The position numbers and the translations under genes were made by a program. A DNA stretch of 54,842 nt from an uncultured bacterium (GTDB lineage Bacteria; Verrucomicrobiota; Kiritimatiellia; RFP12; UBA1067), in assembly GCA_902779865.1 (NCBI GenBank), contig CACZDG010000022.1:1-54842 (forward strand), read 5' to 3'. The notes beneath the pieces were generated by a model. The model did no database searches, had not been told where the DNA came from, and was given only the letters and a program-made list of their open reading frames with translations. Shown here piece by piece: positions 48,138 through 54,842 of the stretch. Position 1 is the first letter of the stretch. Each line of letters begins with the position of its first letter.

Positions 48138-50609
48138 ATGATGAGGCGCTTGGTATTGCGGCTTGCAGCCGGCCTTTTGTCCACAGGTGTGCCGTGCATG
48201 GCTTGCGCGGGCGGCGAAATGCCGCTCGCGCAGAAGGAATGCCTGTTTCCACTTTCACAGGTCCGCCTTGTCGGCGGACCGCTCAAGTGGCAGCAGGAGC
48301 AGAACAGGGAGTATCTGCTCAGGCTCGATCCCGATCGCCTTTTGAGCCGCTTCCGCCTCGAGGCCGGACTGAAGCCGAAGGCCGAGCCGTACAACGGCTG
48401 GGAATCGCCTAAGAACTGGCTCGACCTAGCCGGGCACATCCTCGGCTTCTACATGGCGGGCGCGGCGATGACCGTGGAGGCGACGGGCGACGAGGAACTG
48501 AGGCGACGGCTCCTCTACATCGTAGATGAGCTCGACGCCGTCCAGAACGCGCACGGCGACGGCTACGCGCTCGCCGCGCGGGACGGGCGTAAGGTGTTCG
48601 ACGAGATCGCGTCGGGGAAGATCGACGTCAAGATCAACCCCAAGACGGAATACGGCGCGTTCATCAACAACCGCTTCGAGCCGATCTACACGCTGAACAA
48701 GGTGCTGATCGGCCTCTGGCGCATCCACGTGGCGACGGGCAGCGACAAGGCGAAGCGCGTGTTCCTGCGCCTCTCCGACTGGTTCGGCAACGCAGTCGTC
48801 GAGAAGCTGGACGACGCGCAGCTGCAGAAGGTACTCGACTGCGAACACGCCTCCCTGCCCGAGACGTTCGCGGTCGCCTTCACGATGACCGGCGACGGGA
48901 AGTACAGGCGGTGGGCGCGCCGCCTCTGCCACGAGCGGATGTTGGCGCCGTTGGCGGACGGCAACGCCGCGCACCTCTGCTTCCACCACGGGAACAACGA
49001 GATTCCGAAGTACACCGGTTTCGAGCGAGTCTATCGCATCACGGGCGAGGAGAGGCTGCACCGCGCGATGGTCAACGCCAACCGCGCGTTCATCTGCGAC
49101 CACGCATGGGCGTTCGGCGGCAACTCGCATCGTGAACACCTCTTCCCCAAGGCCGATTTCGAGAAGAAGCTCTTCATGACCGGAGGCCCGGAATCGTGCA
49201 ATTCCGTGAACATGCTGCGCCAGACCGAGGCGCTGTTCGAGACGGAGCCGTCGTCCGACAAGATCGACTTCTACGAGCGCGTGCTCTTCAACCACCTCCT
49301 CTCCACGCACGACCCGATACGCGGGCGCACCATCTACTACACCCCTGCGATGCCCGGTGCGTCGCGCACGTACTCGGACGAGTTCGACTCCATGTGGTGC
49401 TGCACCGGCACGGGATTCGAGGCTCCGGGTAAGTACGGGCAGATGGTGTTCACCCACGCGCCCGACGAGAGCGCCGTGAGCGTGCAGCTCTTCGCGCCCG
49501 CCACGCTAGACTGGAAGGCGCGCGGCGTTAAGCTCCGCCAGGAGACGGCGTTCCCCTATGGTGAGACCTCATGCGTGAAGGTGGAGTCCGTCGGGAAGAA
49601 TCAGACGTTCACGGTGAACGTGAGACGCCCGTCGTGGGCGGGCCGGGCGTTCAGGGTGTACGTGAACGGGGAGACGGCAAGCGTACAACGGCAAGATGGT
49701 AGGGTACGTTGTCCTCAACGCGCCGCAGATGGCAATTACGTTTCAATCACCCGCGAGTGGAAGGCGGGCGACCGCATCGACGTGGAGTTCCCGATGTCGT
49801 TGAGCGCGGAGTTCCTGCCCGGCTCGAAGAAGTACGTCGCGTTCTTCTACGGCCCCACGCTGCTGGTTGGGGACATGAGAAGCGACGGATTGAAGCAGAG
49901 CGACTACTTCGCCCATCCGCCTGCTAGCAACACCTCAAGCTGGAGGTTGGGTGGCCCAATCGGCATCGTGGACGTTCCTGCGTCCGCCGCGACCGACCCC
50001 GCGTCGTGCCTCGAGAGGACGGCGTTTGGCGCGATCGCGTTTCGCCTGAAGGATAGCGACATTGTCCTAAAGCCGCTGTACGATCTCCATTTCAGCAGGT
50101 ACAACATGTACTGGCGCCTGCCTGACCCAGAGGAACAGAAGGCGTTTGACGATGCCGCAGCCAAGGAGGCGGAGCTTGCCAGGCGCGCGGTCGATTCTGT
50201 CAAGATCGGCGATGCCGCGAGCGAGAAGGCGCATGGCCTTGCGGGAGAGAAAACCGAATCCGGCCCGGGGCTTTATGGCGAACACAACGAATATCGTTGG
50301 CGCCACGCCAAGAGCGGCGGTTTCTTCGCATACCGCCTCGCGGTGGGCGATGCGCCTGGCGGACGCACGCTTGTGGCGAAGTACTTCGCCCGTGAGCGCG
50401 GGGCGCGCACGTTCGACGTGCTGGTGGACGGCGTGAAGATACGCGCTGAAAACCTCATTGACAACCACAAGCCAGCGTTCGTGTTCACCGAGATGCCGAT
50501 TCCCGCCGGACTGCTTGCCGGAAAGAAGCATGTAGAGGTGCGATTCGTGCCGAAGCCGGGCAACACCGCAGGCGGATTGTTCGGGCTGACAATGGTCGCG
50601 GCCGAGTAA
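48138..50609 (+). CDS. Secreted GH127-family (DUF1680) glycosidase, second type
   Basis: From the ATG at 48138 (GGAG six bases upstream) the 823-residue product starts with MMRRLVLRLAAGLLS, a plausible signal peptide; the ATG at 48123 would add an acidic leader. The helical domain holds the zinc-site motifs GPESCNSVNMLR (Glu-X-Cys) and DSMWCCTGTGFEAP (two Cys). A beta-sandwich with TVNVRRPSWAGRAF and ITREWKAGDRIDVEFP follows. The C-terminal about 140 residues (ESGPGLYGEHNEYRWRHA onward) form another beta-rich module. It is 19 bases after the Gfo/Idh gene. It differs clearly from the 33663 paralogue, so the substrate may differ. Confidence 0.87.
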   Translation: MMRRLVLRLAAGLLSTGVPCMACAGGEMPLAQKECLFPLSQVRLVGGPLKWQQEQNREYLLRLDPDRLLSRFRLEAGLKPKAEPYNGWESPKNWLDLAGHILGFYMAGAAMTVEATGDEELRRRLLYIVDELDAVQNAHGDGYALAARDGRKVFDEIASGKIDVKINPKTEYGAFINNRFEPIYTLNKVLIGLWRIHVATGSDKAKRVFLRLSDWFGNAVVEKLDDAQLQKVLDCEHASLPETFAVAFTMTGDGKYRRWARRLCHERMLAPLADGNAAHLCFHHGNNEIPKYTGFERVYRITGEERLHRAMVNANRAFICDHAWAFGGNSHREHLFPKADFEKKLFMTGGPESCNSVNMLRQTEALFETEPSSDKIDFYERVLFNHLLSTHDPIRGRTIYYTPAMPGASRTYSDEFDSMWCCTGTGFEAPGKYGQMVFTHAPDESAVSVQLFAPATLDWKARGVKLRQETAFPYGETSCVKVESVGKNQTFTVNVRRPSWAGRAFRVYVNGETASVQRQDGRVRCPQRAADGNYVSITREWKAGDRIDVEFPMSLSAEFLPGSKKYVAFFYGPTLLVGDMRSDGLKQSDYFAHPPASNTSSWRLGGPIGIVDVPASAATDPASCLERTAFGAIAFRLKDSDIVLKPLYDLHFSRYNMYWRLPDPEEQKAFDDAAAKEAELARRAVDSVKIGDAASEKAHGLAGEKTESGPGLYGEHNEYRWRHAKSGGFFAYRLAVGDAPGGRTLVAKYFARERGARTFDVLVDGVKIRAENLIDNHKPAFVFTEMPIPAGLLAGKKHVEVRFVPKPGNTAGGLFGLTMVAAE
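49674..49695. repeat. Intragenic 22-nt repeat copy (one arm)
   Basis: It matches the 14251 arm at 19 of 22 bases and is read as TASVQRQ directly after VNGE, inside a loop of the second GH127 protein that is longer than usual (to about DGNYVSI). No clear inverse arm follows. Confidence 0.8.
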
Positions 50610-50637
50610 ACCCCGGTGGAGGCGGGTGCCTTAGTAA

Positions 50638-51339
50638 GTGAGCGCAATAATACCGGTAACCGATCCCACGAAGCCGCTGGAGTGTCCAGCGCTGTACGAC
50701 CTCGCGCGTCCGCTCGAGGTCGAGGTCGGCTGCGGACGCGGACGCTTCCTTACGGGCCGCGCCTCGCGGATGCCGGATTGCGAGTTTCTAGGCATCGAGC
50801 GCATGAAGGAGCGAGTTAACGTGTTCGCCTCGAAGGTGCGTCGCCTCGGACTCGCCAATGCGCACGTTCTGCGGCTTGAGGCGCTTTACACGTTCCACTA
50901 CCTGTTGCCAGAGCATCACGCACGTCGCGTGTATGTATTCTTCCCCGATCCGTGGCCAAAGCGGAAGCACCATTCGCACCGACTCTTCGGTCCGCTTTTC
51001 CTAAACGCCCTTTGGAAACGGCTTGAGGTCGGGGGACGCCTTGAGTTCGCGACGGACCATGCGGAGTATTTCCACGTCGTCGAGGAGCGTTTCGCTTCCA
51101 ATGCGCGGTTCCGTCGCGTCGAGCCGATGGAACGAGGACCGGAAGAGTGGACTGAATTCGAGACGATGTTCCGTGGACAGGGTCTGCCGATAAACTCCGC
51201 AGCGTGGGAATCGCTTCCTGCGGACGACTCCCCGCTTGCACCGCTCACTATCGCGCCTGAGGATGAGCCGAGGGAAGGCGTTGTCCGCCGCGACAGCCAT
51301 GGAAAGGAATGGAGGGAAGAACATGCTGACGGTGACTAA
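50638..51339 (+). CDS. trmB: tRNA (guanine-N7-)-methyltransferase
   Basis: TrmB makes m7G46 in tRNA variable loops. The 233-residue product has the SAM site LEVEVGCGRGRFLT, FLGIERMKERV, the conserved RRVYVFFPDPWPKRKHHSHRL and GGRLEFATDHAEY, and ends with EFETMFRGQGLPIN. The start is a GTG at 50638, with GGAGG upstream, 28 bases after the GH127 stop. Its last 17 bases overlap queD, so the two tRNA/deazapurine genes are coupled. The last about 40 residues are a charged extension. Confidence 0.92.
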   Translation: MSAIIPVTDPTKPLECPALYDLARPLEVEVGCGRGRFLTGRASRMPDCEFLGIERMKERVNVFASKVRRLGLANAHVLRLEALYTFHYLLPEHHARRVYVFFPDPWPKRKHHSHRLFGPLFLNALWKRLEVGGRLEFATDHAEYFHVVEERFASNARFRRVEPMERGPEEWTEFETMFRGQGLPINSAAWESLPADDSPLAPLTIAPEDEPREGVVRRDSHGKEWREEHADGD

Positions 51340-51739
51340 ATCCATAAAGTTTGATGCCGCGCACATACTCACGAACCACCAGGGACTGTGCAAGAATCTG
51401 CACGGCCACACGTACCGTGTGGAGGTGGGTGTGATGCAGTCGCCTGACGATACGTCCGACATGGTGATAGACTTCAAGGACCTCAAGCGTCTCGGAGAAG
51501 AGGTCATCGTTTCGCATTTCGACCATGCGTTCATGTACGACAGCACATCTCCCGGTGAAAGCGAAATCGCGGCCGTGGTGGAGAAGCACGGGATGCGTAC
51601 GGCCGCGCTTCCGTTCCGTTCCACGGCCGAGAATCTTGCAAGACATTTCTTCAACTTGCTTTCTCCTCATCTGGATGGACTCCGGTTCATTCGCGTATGG
51701 GAAACGCAGGATTCCTGTGCAGAGTATTCAAAAGGATAA
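51323..51739 (+). CDS. queD: 6-carboxytetrahydropterin synthase (queuosine pathway)
   Basis: QueD converts dihydroneopterin triphosphate to 6-carboxytetrahydropterin. The 138-residue product shows zinc ligands H14 (FDAAHIL), H27 and H29 (NLHGHTYRVEV), the catalytic C23, DFKDLKR, DHAFMYD and WETQDSCAEY at the end. The ATG at 51323 matches the family N-terminus and has GGAGGG upstream; it overlaps trmB by 17 bases. queE follows after four bases. Confidence 0.92.
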   Translation: MLTVTKSIKFDAAHILTNHQGLCKNLHGHTYRVEVGVMQSPDDTSDMVIDFKDLKRLGEEVIVSHFDHAFMYDSTSPGESEIAAVVEKHGMRTAALPFRSTAENLARHFFNLLSPHLDGLRFIRVWETQDSCAEYSKG

Positions 51740-51743
51740 AACA

Positions 51744-52370
51744 ATGGCAAATTACCACATACACAGAATATTTTCCTCCATCCAGGGAGAAGGGCGCAAC
51801 GTTGGGCGTCCGGTGACGTTCATTCGTTTTGCGGGATGCAACCTCGCATGTCGGTGGTGCGACACCCATAAGGACGAGCGTATGTTGTTGACCGAAGACC
51901 AGATATTGAACAGAATACTCTTCTACGGCAACAAGAGCGTCATCCTAACGGGCGGCGAGCCGACGATACAGCACGAGCTCGGAGTCTTGGTGCAAAAATT
52001 GAAAGACGCGGGAATGTGGGTGGCGTTGGAGACGAATGGCATTAAGGCACCGTCTTGCCAGGAATTATTTGACTATATAGCCGTGTCGCCAAAGTCGCAC
52101 TATTTATCGCGTTACCTTGACAACATCATGATCCATAAGGCGAATGAAGTACGGATCGTGGCGGAAACCGACGAAATCACGGCGTTCTGCAAGACCATGC
52201 GATCCCGCATTGAGGCGGAGAACTATTACATATCGCCTCTTCACAGCGATGGACGCATCCATTATCGTCGTGCGTTAAGGCTTCTCACGAAGGTGAACAA
52301 GATAATGTCCGACGTGATGCCGCCGTGGTGTCTCTCCATCCAGATGCACAAGATAATCGGAGTGCGCTGA
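51744..52370 (+). CDS. queE: 7-carboxy-7-deazaguanine synthase (radical SAM)
   Basis: QueE rearranges 6-carboxytetrahydropterin to 7-carboxy-7-deazaguanine. The 208-residue product begins IHRIFSSIQGEGRNVGRPVTF and carries the radical-SAM cluster motif CNLACRWCD (C32, C36, C39; CX3CX2C), followed by VILTGGEPTIQ. The start at 51744, with AAAAGGA upstream, is the family start; longer upstream frames overlap queD. It directly follows queD and precedes the PBP gene by 13 bases. queC and queF are not in the window; queH is at 6.8 kb. Confidence 0.92.
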   Translation: MANYHIHRIFSSIQGEGRNVGRPVTFIRFAGCNLACRWCDTHKDERMLLTEDQILNRILFYGNKSVILTGGEPTIQHELGVLVQKLKDAGMWVALETNGIKAPSCQELFDYIAVSPKSHYLSRYLDNIMIHKANEVRIVAETDEITAFCKTMRSRIEAENYYISPLHSDGRIHYRRALRLLTKVNKIMSDVMPPWCLSIQMHKIIGVR

Positions 52371-52383
52371 CGGAGGCGGCGGG

Positions 52384-53616
52384 GTGGTGCGCCTTTGGGC
52401 ATTGGGCATTGCCGCCTTGGCCGCATTAGTCGGGCTGGTGGCTGTACACGCGTGCTGGATCGTGCAGGGGCCGCGTGACCCGCGCTTTGTGCGTTTCATG
52501 CGCCGATACAATCACCGCGCAAACGCAGACGACGTAATCCCCGAGCACGGGGCGTCCATTGACATGCACGGGCGTCCTTTCGCAATGGCCGCGTCGGGAT
52601 CAACTTTCGAGAAAGTGCTGGACGAACTACAGCTCGCGTCCGGCAAACCGGTCCCGCTTACGATAGATGCCGACCTCCAGTCGAAGGCGGTCGAGCTGAT
52701 GGAGAGGAAGTTTGGCGCGGTCGTAGTGATGGAGCCGACGTCGGGGCGCATCCGTGCGCTCGTGAGCGCTCCGCACGTAGCCTATCTCAACAGGGCACTT
52801 AACGGGCTTTATCCGCCTGGATCGACGTTCAAGGTGTTCATGGCGGCTGCGGCATTGTCGGAGAACGTATCGCCAGTGTTCGACTGCCCTGCGGCGGGAT
52901 GGCGGCCGAACCGTTCGACTGCGCCGATCCGTGATTCGGAGGTGGCGGATTTCGCGCGGCGGAAAAAGCAGTGGAAGGGCTTTGGAAAAATCGGCATGGG
53001 TGAGGCGTTGCTGCACTCAGCCAACACGTATTTTGCGCAGCTCGGCTGCGAACTAGGCACGGAGCGTTTCGACGCTGCCGTGGCCGCAGCGCGGCTGCGG
53101 GATTCGGTTACGGTGTTGCCCGCGCGCACGATATCGCTTTCGGGGGCAGGCGGTGGAGTGCCAGAAGGCGTGTCGAAGAACGCGCTCGCGCCGATTGCGA
53201 TAGGACAGGGCGCACTTCAGCTCACGCCTCTCTCCGTTGCGATGATTACGGCTGCGGTAGCGGATGACGGTTTGATGATAGCGCCTACGCTCTCCGCCGA
53301 GGCGAAGCCGACGCTGCGCGCTCGGCCGTTCTCCATCGCGGCATCCAGGCGCGTCAGGAAAATGATGCGGGAGGCCGTAAGGCGCGGCACGGGGCGTCCG
53401 TGCGAAATCGCTGGGTTGGGCGTGTGCGGCAAAACGGGAACGGCGCAGGTGGGCACTGGCGCGGACCACGCCTGGTTCACGTGCTTTGCGCCCGAGGAGT
53501 CGCCGCGACTCGTCGTCACAGTGCTGGTGGAACGTGGCGGATTCGGGGCGAAGTCGGCGATTCCCGTCGCCCGGGAGATCCTTCTTGAAGCACGTCGTCT
53601 GGGGTATTTCAAATGA
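52384..53616 (+). CDS. Short penicillin-binding transpeptidase (class B-like)
   Basis: The 410-residue product has one N-terminal membrane helix (LWALGIAALAALVGLVAVHA) and a transpeptidase domain with all three signature motifs: S147-TFK, S212-A-N and K350-TG. It cross-links peptidoglycan in the periplasm. It is much shorter than FtsI or PBP2 (about 570-650), since the N-terminal dimerisation/pedestal part is reduced to about 60 residues, as in PbpA-like proteins. The start is a GTG (52384). It overlaps the SEDS gene by four bases, implying a glycosyltransferase-transpeptidase pair for elongation or division. Confidence 0.88.
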   Translation: MVRLWALGIAALAALVGLVAVHACWIVQGPRDPRFVRFMRRYNHRANADDVIPEHGASIDMHGRPFAMAASGSTFEKVLDELQLASGKPVPLTIDADLQSKAVELMERKFGAVVVMEPTSGRIRALVSAPHVAYLNRALNGLYPPGSTFKVFMAAAALSENVSPVFDCPAAGWRPNRSTAPIRDSEVADFARRKKQWKGFGKIGMGEALLHSANTYFAQLGCELGTERFDAAVAAARLRDSVTVLPARTISLSGAGGGVPEGVSKNALAPIAIGQGALQLTPLSVAMITAAVADDGLMIAPTLSAEAKPTLRARPFSIAASRRVRKMMREAVRRGTGRPCEIAGLGVCGKTGTAQVGTGADHAWFTCFAPEESPRLVVTVLVERGGFGAKSAIPVAREILLEARRLGYFK

Positions 53617-54668
53617 AGCGTATGGACGGTTGGTTGGTTGCGGCGGTGTGTACGCTTACGGGAATCGGGGTGTTCGTACAGCTCAGATTGTCCAATACAC
53701 AGCCCGGCGGCGGCTTCTTCGCACCTTACGCGCTTGGCGCGGTATGCGGGATTAGTGCGATGTTCGTCTTTAGCTCGATGTTTGTATTTTCATGCGAGCG
53801 AGAGGAATTGCTGCGAAAAGGCCGTTGGATAGCGCTTGGGGTGGCGCTCGCGATGCTTGCGGCGCTGCTTGTGTTCGGGAGACGCTACAGGGGCGGATTG
53901 TATTTGCCGGGAAGACTCAACCCGTCCGAACTTGTGAAGCTCTGCATGGTGGCGTTCGCCGCAGGGACGCTGTCCGATGGCCGCGTGTCGATGCGCAGCC
54001 TTTTGGAGCTTGGAGCGGGCTATGGCGCCGTGGCGCTCGCCGTCGCTGTGGCGGGGGACTTCGGCTTGGTTGCGCAGCTGGCCGTGACTGGAGCGGCGGT
54101 GCTGTTCGCCGTTTCGTGGCTCTGGGGCCTTGCATCTTTCGCCTGCATCGCAGGTGGTGCGGCGTTCATGTTCGCCGGAGCTAAGGGGCATCTTGCCACT
54201 CGGCTTGCGGTGTGGAGAGATCCGCTTGCGGACGCGACGGGCGCTGGATGGCAGACGCTTCAGGGCCTTACCGCCGTGGTGAGCGGTGGCTGGACTGGCG
54301 TAGGGGCCAGGATGGGTGACGTCGAAAGCGTGCCGATCGTTGCAAGCGACTTCGTTTACACTGCCCTTGCGGAAGAGGGCGGATTCATAGTATGCATAGC
54401 CGTATTGGCGCTGTACGGCATAGTCGTAGTCCGTGGACTCGTTGCTTCGGCTCGTCTTATGAAGGAGGAAATGTACGGAGGTGCTCTTCTTGCGGCTGGA
54501 ATCACTGCAAGCATTGCCGTGCAGGCGCTCTTGAACGTCGGCGGGGTGTTGAACGCGGTTCCTATGACGGGAATCCCGCTACCGCTCATCTCGCTTGGCG
54601 GCAGCTCGCTCACGGTGACGCTTGTTTCGCTTGGTATCCTCATTGGTCTCGCCACCAGGCATGAATGA
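53613..54668 (+). CDS. SEDS-family peptidoglycan polymerase (FtsW/RodA/SpoVE)
   Basis: SEDS proteins polymerise lipid II into glycan strands with a partner class B PBP. The 351-residue product has about nine or ten membrane helices. It ends with the family signature NAVPMTGIPLPLISLGGSSL followed by TVTLVSLGILIGL. GGLYLPGRLNPSELVKLCMV corresponds to the conserved segment RRWI..FQPSE..K of FtsW/RodA. The partner PBP overlaps by ATGA. No ftsI, murG or mre genes flank, so FtsW and RodA cannot be told apart. Confidence 0.9.
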   Translation: MKRMDGWLVAAVCTLTGIGVFVQLRLSNTQPGGGFFAPYALGAVCGISAMFVFSSMFVFSCEREELLRKGRWIALGVALAMLAALLVFGRRYRGGLYLPGRLNPSELVKLCMVAFAAGTLSDGRVSMRSLLELGAGYGAVALAVAVAGDFGLVAQLAVTGAAVLFAVSWLWGLASFACIAGGAAFMFAGAKGHLATRLAVWRDPLADATGAGWQTLQGLTAVVSGGWTGVGARMGDVESVPIVASDFVYTALAEEGGFIVCIAVLALYGIVVVRGLVASARLMKEEMYGGALLAAGITASIAVQALLNVGGVLNAVPMTGIPLPLISLGGSSLTVTLVSLGILIGLATRHE

Positions 54669-54842
54669 AGGGCCTGTTGCTAACCTACTTTCCTCAACGC
54701 GATTTGATTCGGTTCACTGGAAGTTTCCAAAGTTGAAAAACCGCGTAGCGCGCGAAAGTAAACGCACCATCGCGAAAGTAAACGTACCAGTTCTGCCTGA
54801 CTTTTGACAACGCGACGACGTTCCGGCGTGTGGCTTTGAGGT
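54669..54842. other. Intergenic tail with repeats, cut by the window end
   Basis: No gene is evident. The stretch contains two 20-bp direct repeats at 54751-54790 and a possible third related segment at 54719-54742. Whether they belong to a mobile element extending beyond the window cannot be seen. Confidence 0.5.
54751..54790. repeat. Two 20-bp tandem repeats
   Basis: CGCGAAAGTAAACGCACCAT is followed directly by the same unit with two changes (CGTACCAG at its end). Such adjacent GAAAGTnAACnnACC units resemble subterminal repeats of IS21-type transposons. No transposase is visible. Confidence 0.65.

Noticed and set aside
49932-49952. Possible hairpin ACCTC/GAGGT in the second GH127 gene
   Set aside because: Only five base pairs are perfect; not distinguishable from chance in GC-rich coding sequence.

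Overview
The window is a GC-rich, gene-dense bacterial chromosome segment. It carries a V-type (not F-type) ATPase, many secreted enzymes with Lys-rich signal peptides, several unusual glycoside hydrolases (GH20, GH95-like, DUF5703-type, two GH127/DUF1680), Gfo/Idh/MocA oxidoreductases and a HU protein fused to zinc ribbons. This mix suggests a glycan-degrading member of the PVC group, most likely Kiritimatiellota or a relative from a gut or sediment habitat. That placement is inferred from gene content, not from a phylogenetic marker.

Layout. Positions 1-82 are the 3' part of a 5S rRNA with a T-rich terminator. A good promoter (115-143) then drives V-ATPase subunits D, I and K, followed by a NusG-like factor, a Tat-type Gfo/Idh protein and a small secreted protein. 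From 5.5 to 12.9 kb lie a reverse-strand DegT/StrS aminotransferase, queH, ridA, rsmB, the HU/zinc-ribbon protein, dnaB and a secreted alpha/beta hydrolase. At 12.9-13.5 kb there is a 7 x 23-bp tandem array beside a decayed AAA ATPase gene. From 13.55 to 20.2 kb a single 2,223-residue secreted protein joins three glycosidase modules. It is followed by a deletion-derived remnant of its own first module, then tRNA-Leu(UAG), a GtrA-like protein, a galactose mutarotase and etfBA.

From 24.6 to 38.2 kb a mostly contiguous cluster interleaves corrinoid methyl-transfer genes (two UroD/MtaA-type methyltransferases, a cobalamin-binding protein, a RACo-like activase) with secreted glycosidases (GH20, GH95-like, GH127), an SAH/MTA-deaminase-like amidohydrolase and an orphan MalK-type ATPase. 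I read it as a candidate glycan-linked demethylation system; the substrate is not shown by the sequence. From 38 to 54.7 kb come thiM, apbE (reverse), a eukaryotic-type ileS, hisH-hisF, an EamA transporter, a TIM-barrel sugar isomerase plus Gfo/Idh plus GH127 cluster, trmB, queD, queE, and a short penicillin-binding transpeptidase with its SEDS partner.

The most unexpected signal is at DNA level. A 22-nt repeat (one copy a complete 52-nt hairpin) recurs inside the coding regions of four glycosidase genes in two reading frames, with a diverged pair in the 5' leader of one of them. A separate perfect 14-bp inverted repeat sits inside ileS, and two unrelated 23-bp-period arrays lie in intergenic regions without any transposase gene. 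Promoters recur with an extended -10 of the TGnTATACT type, several of them only a few bases from the start codon.
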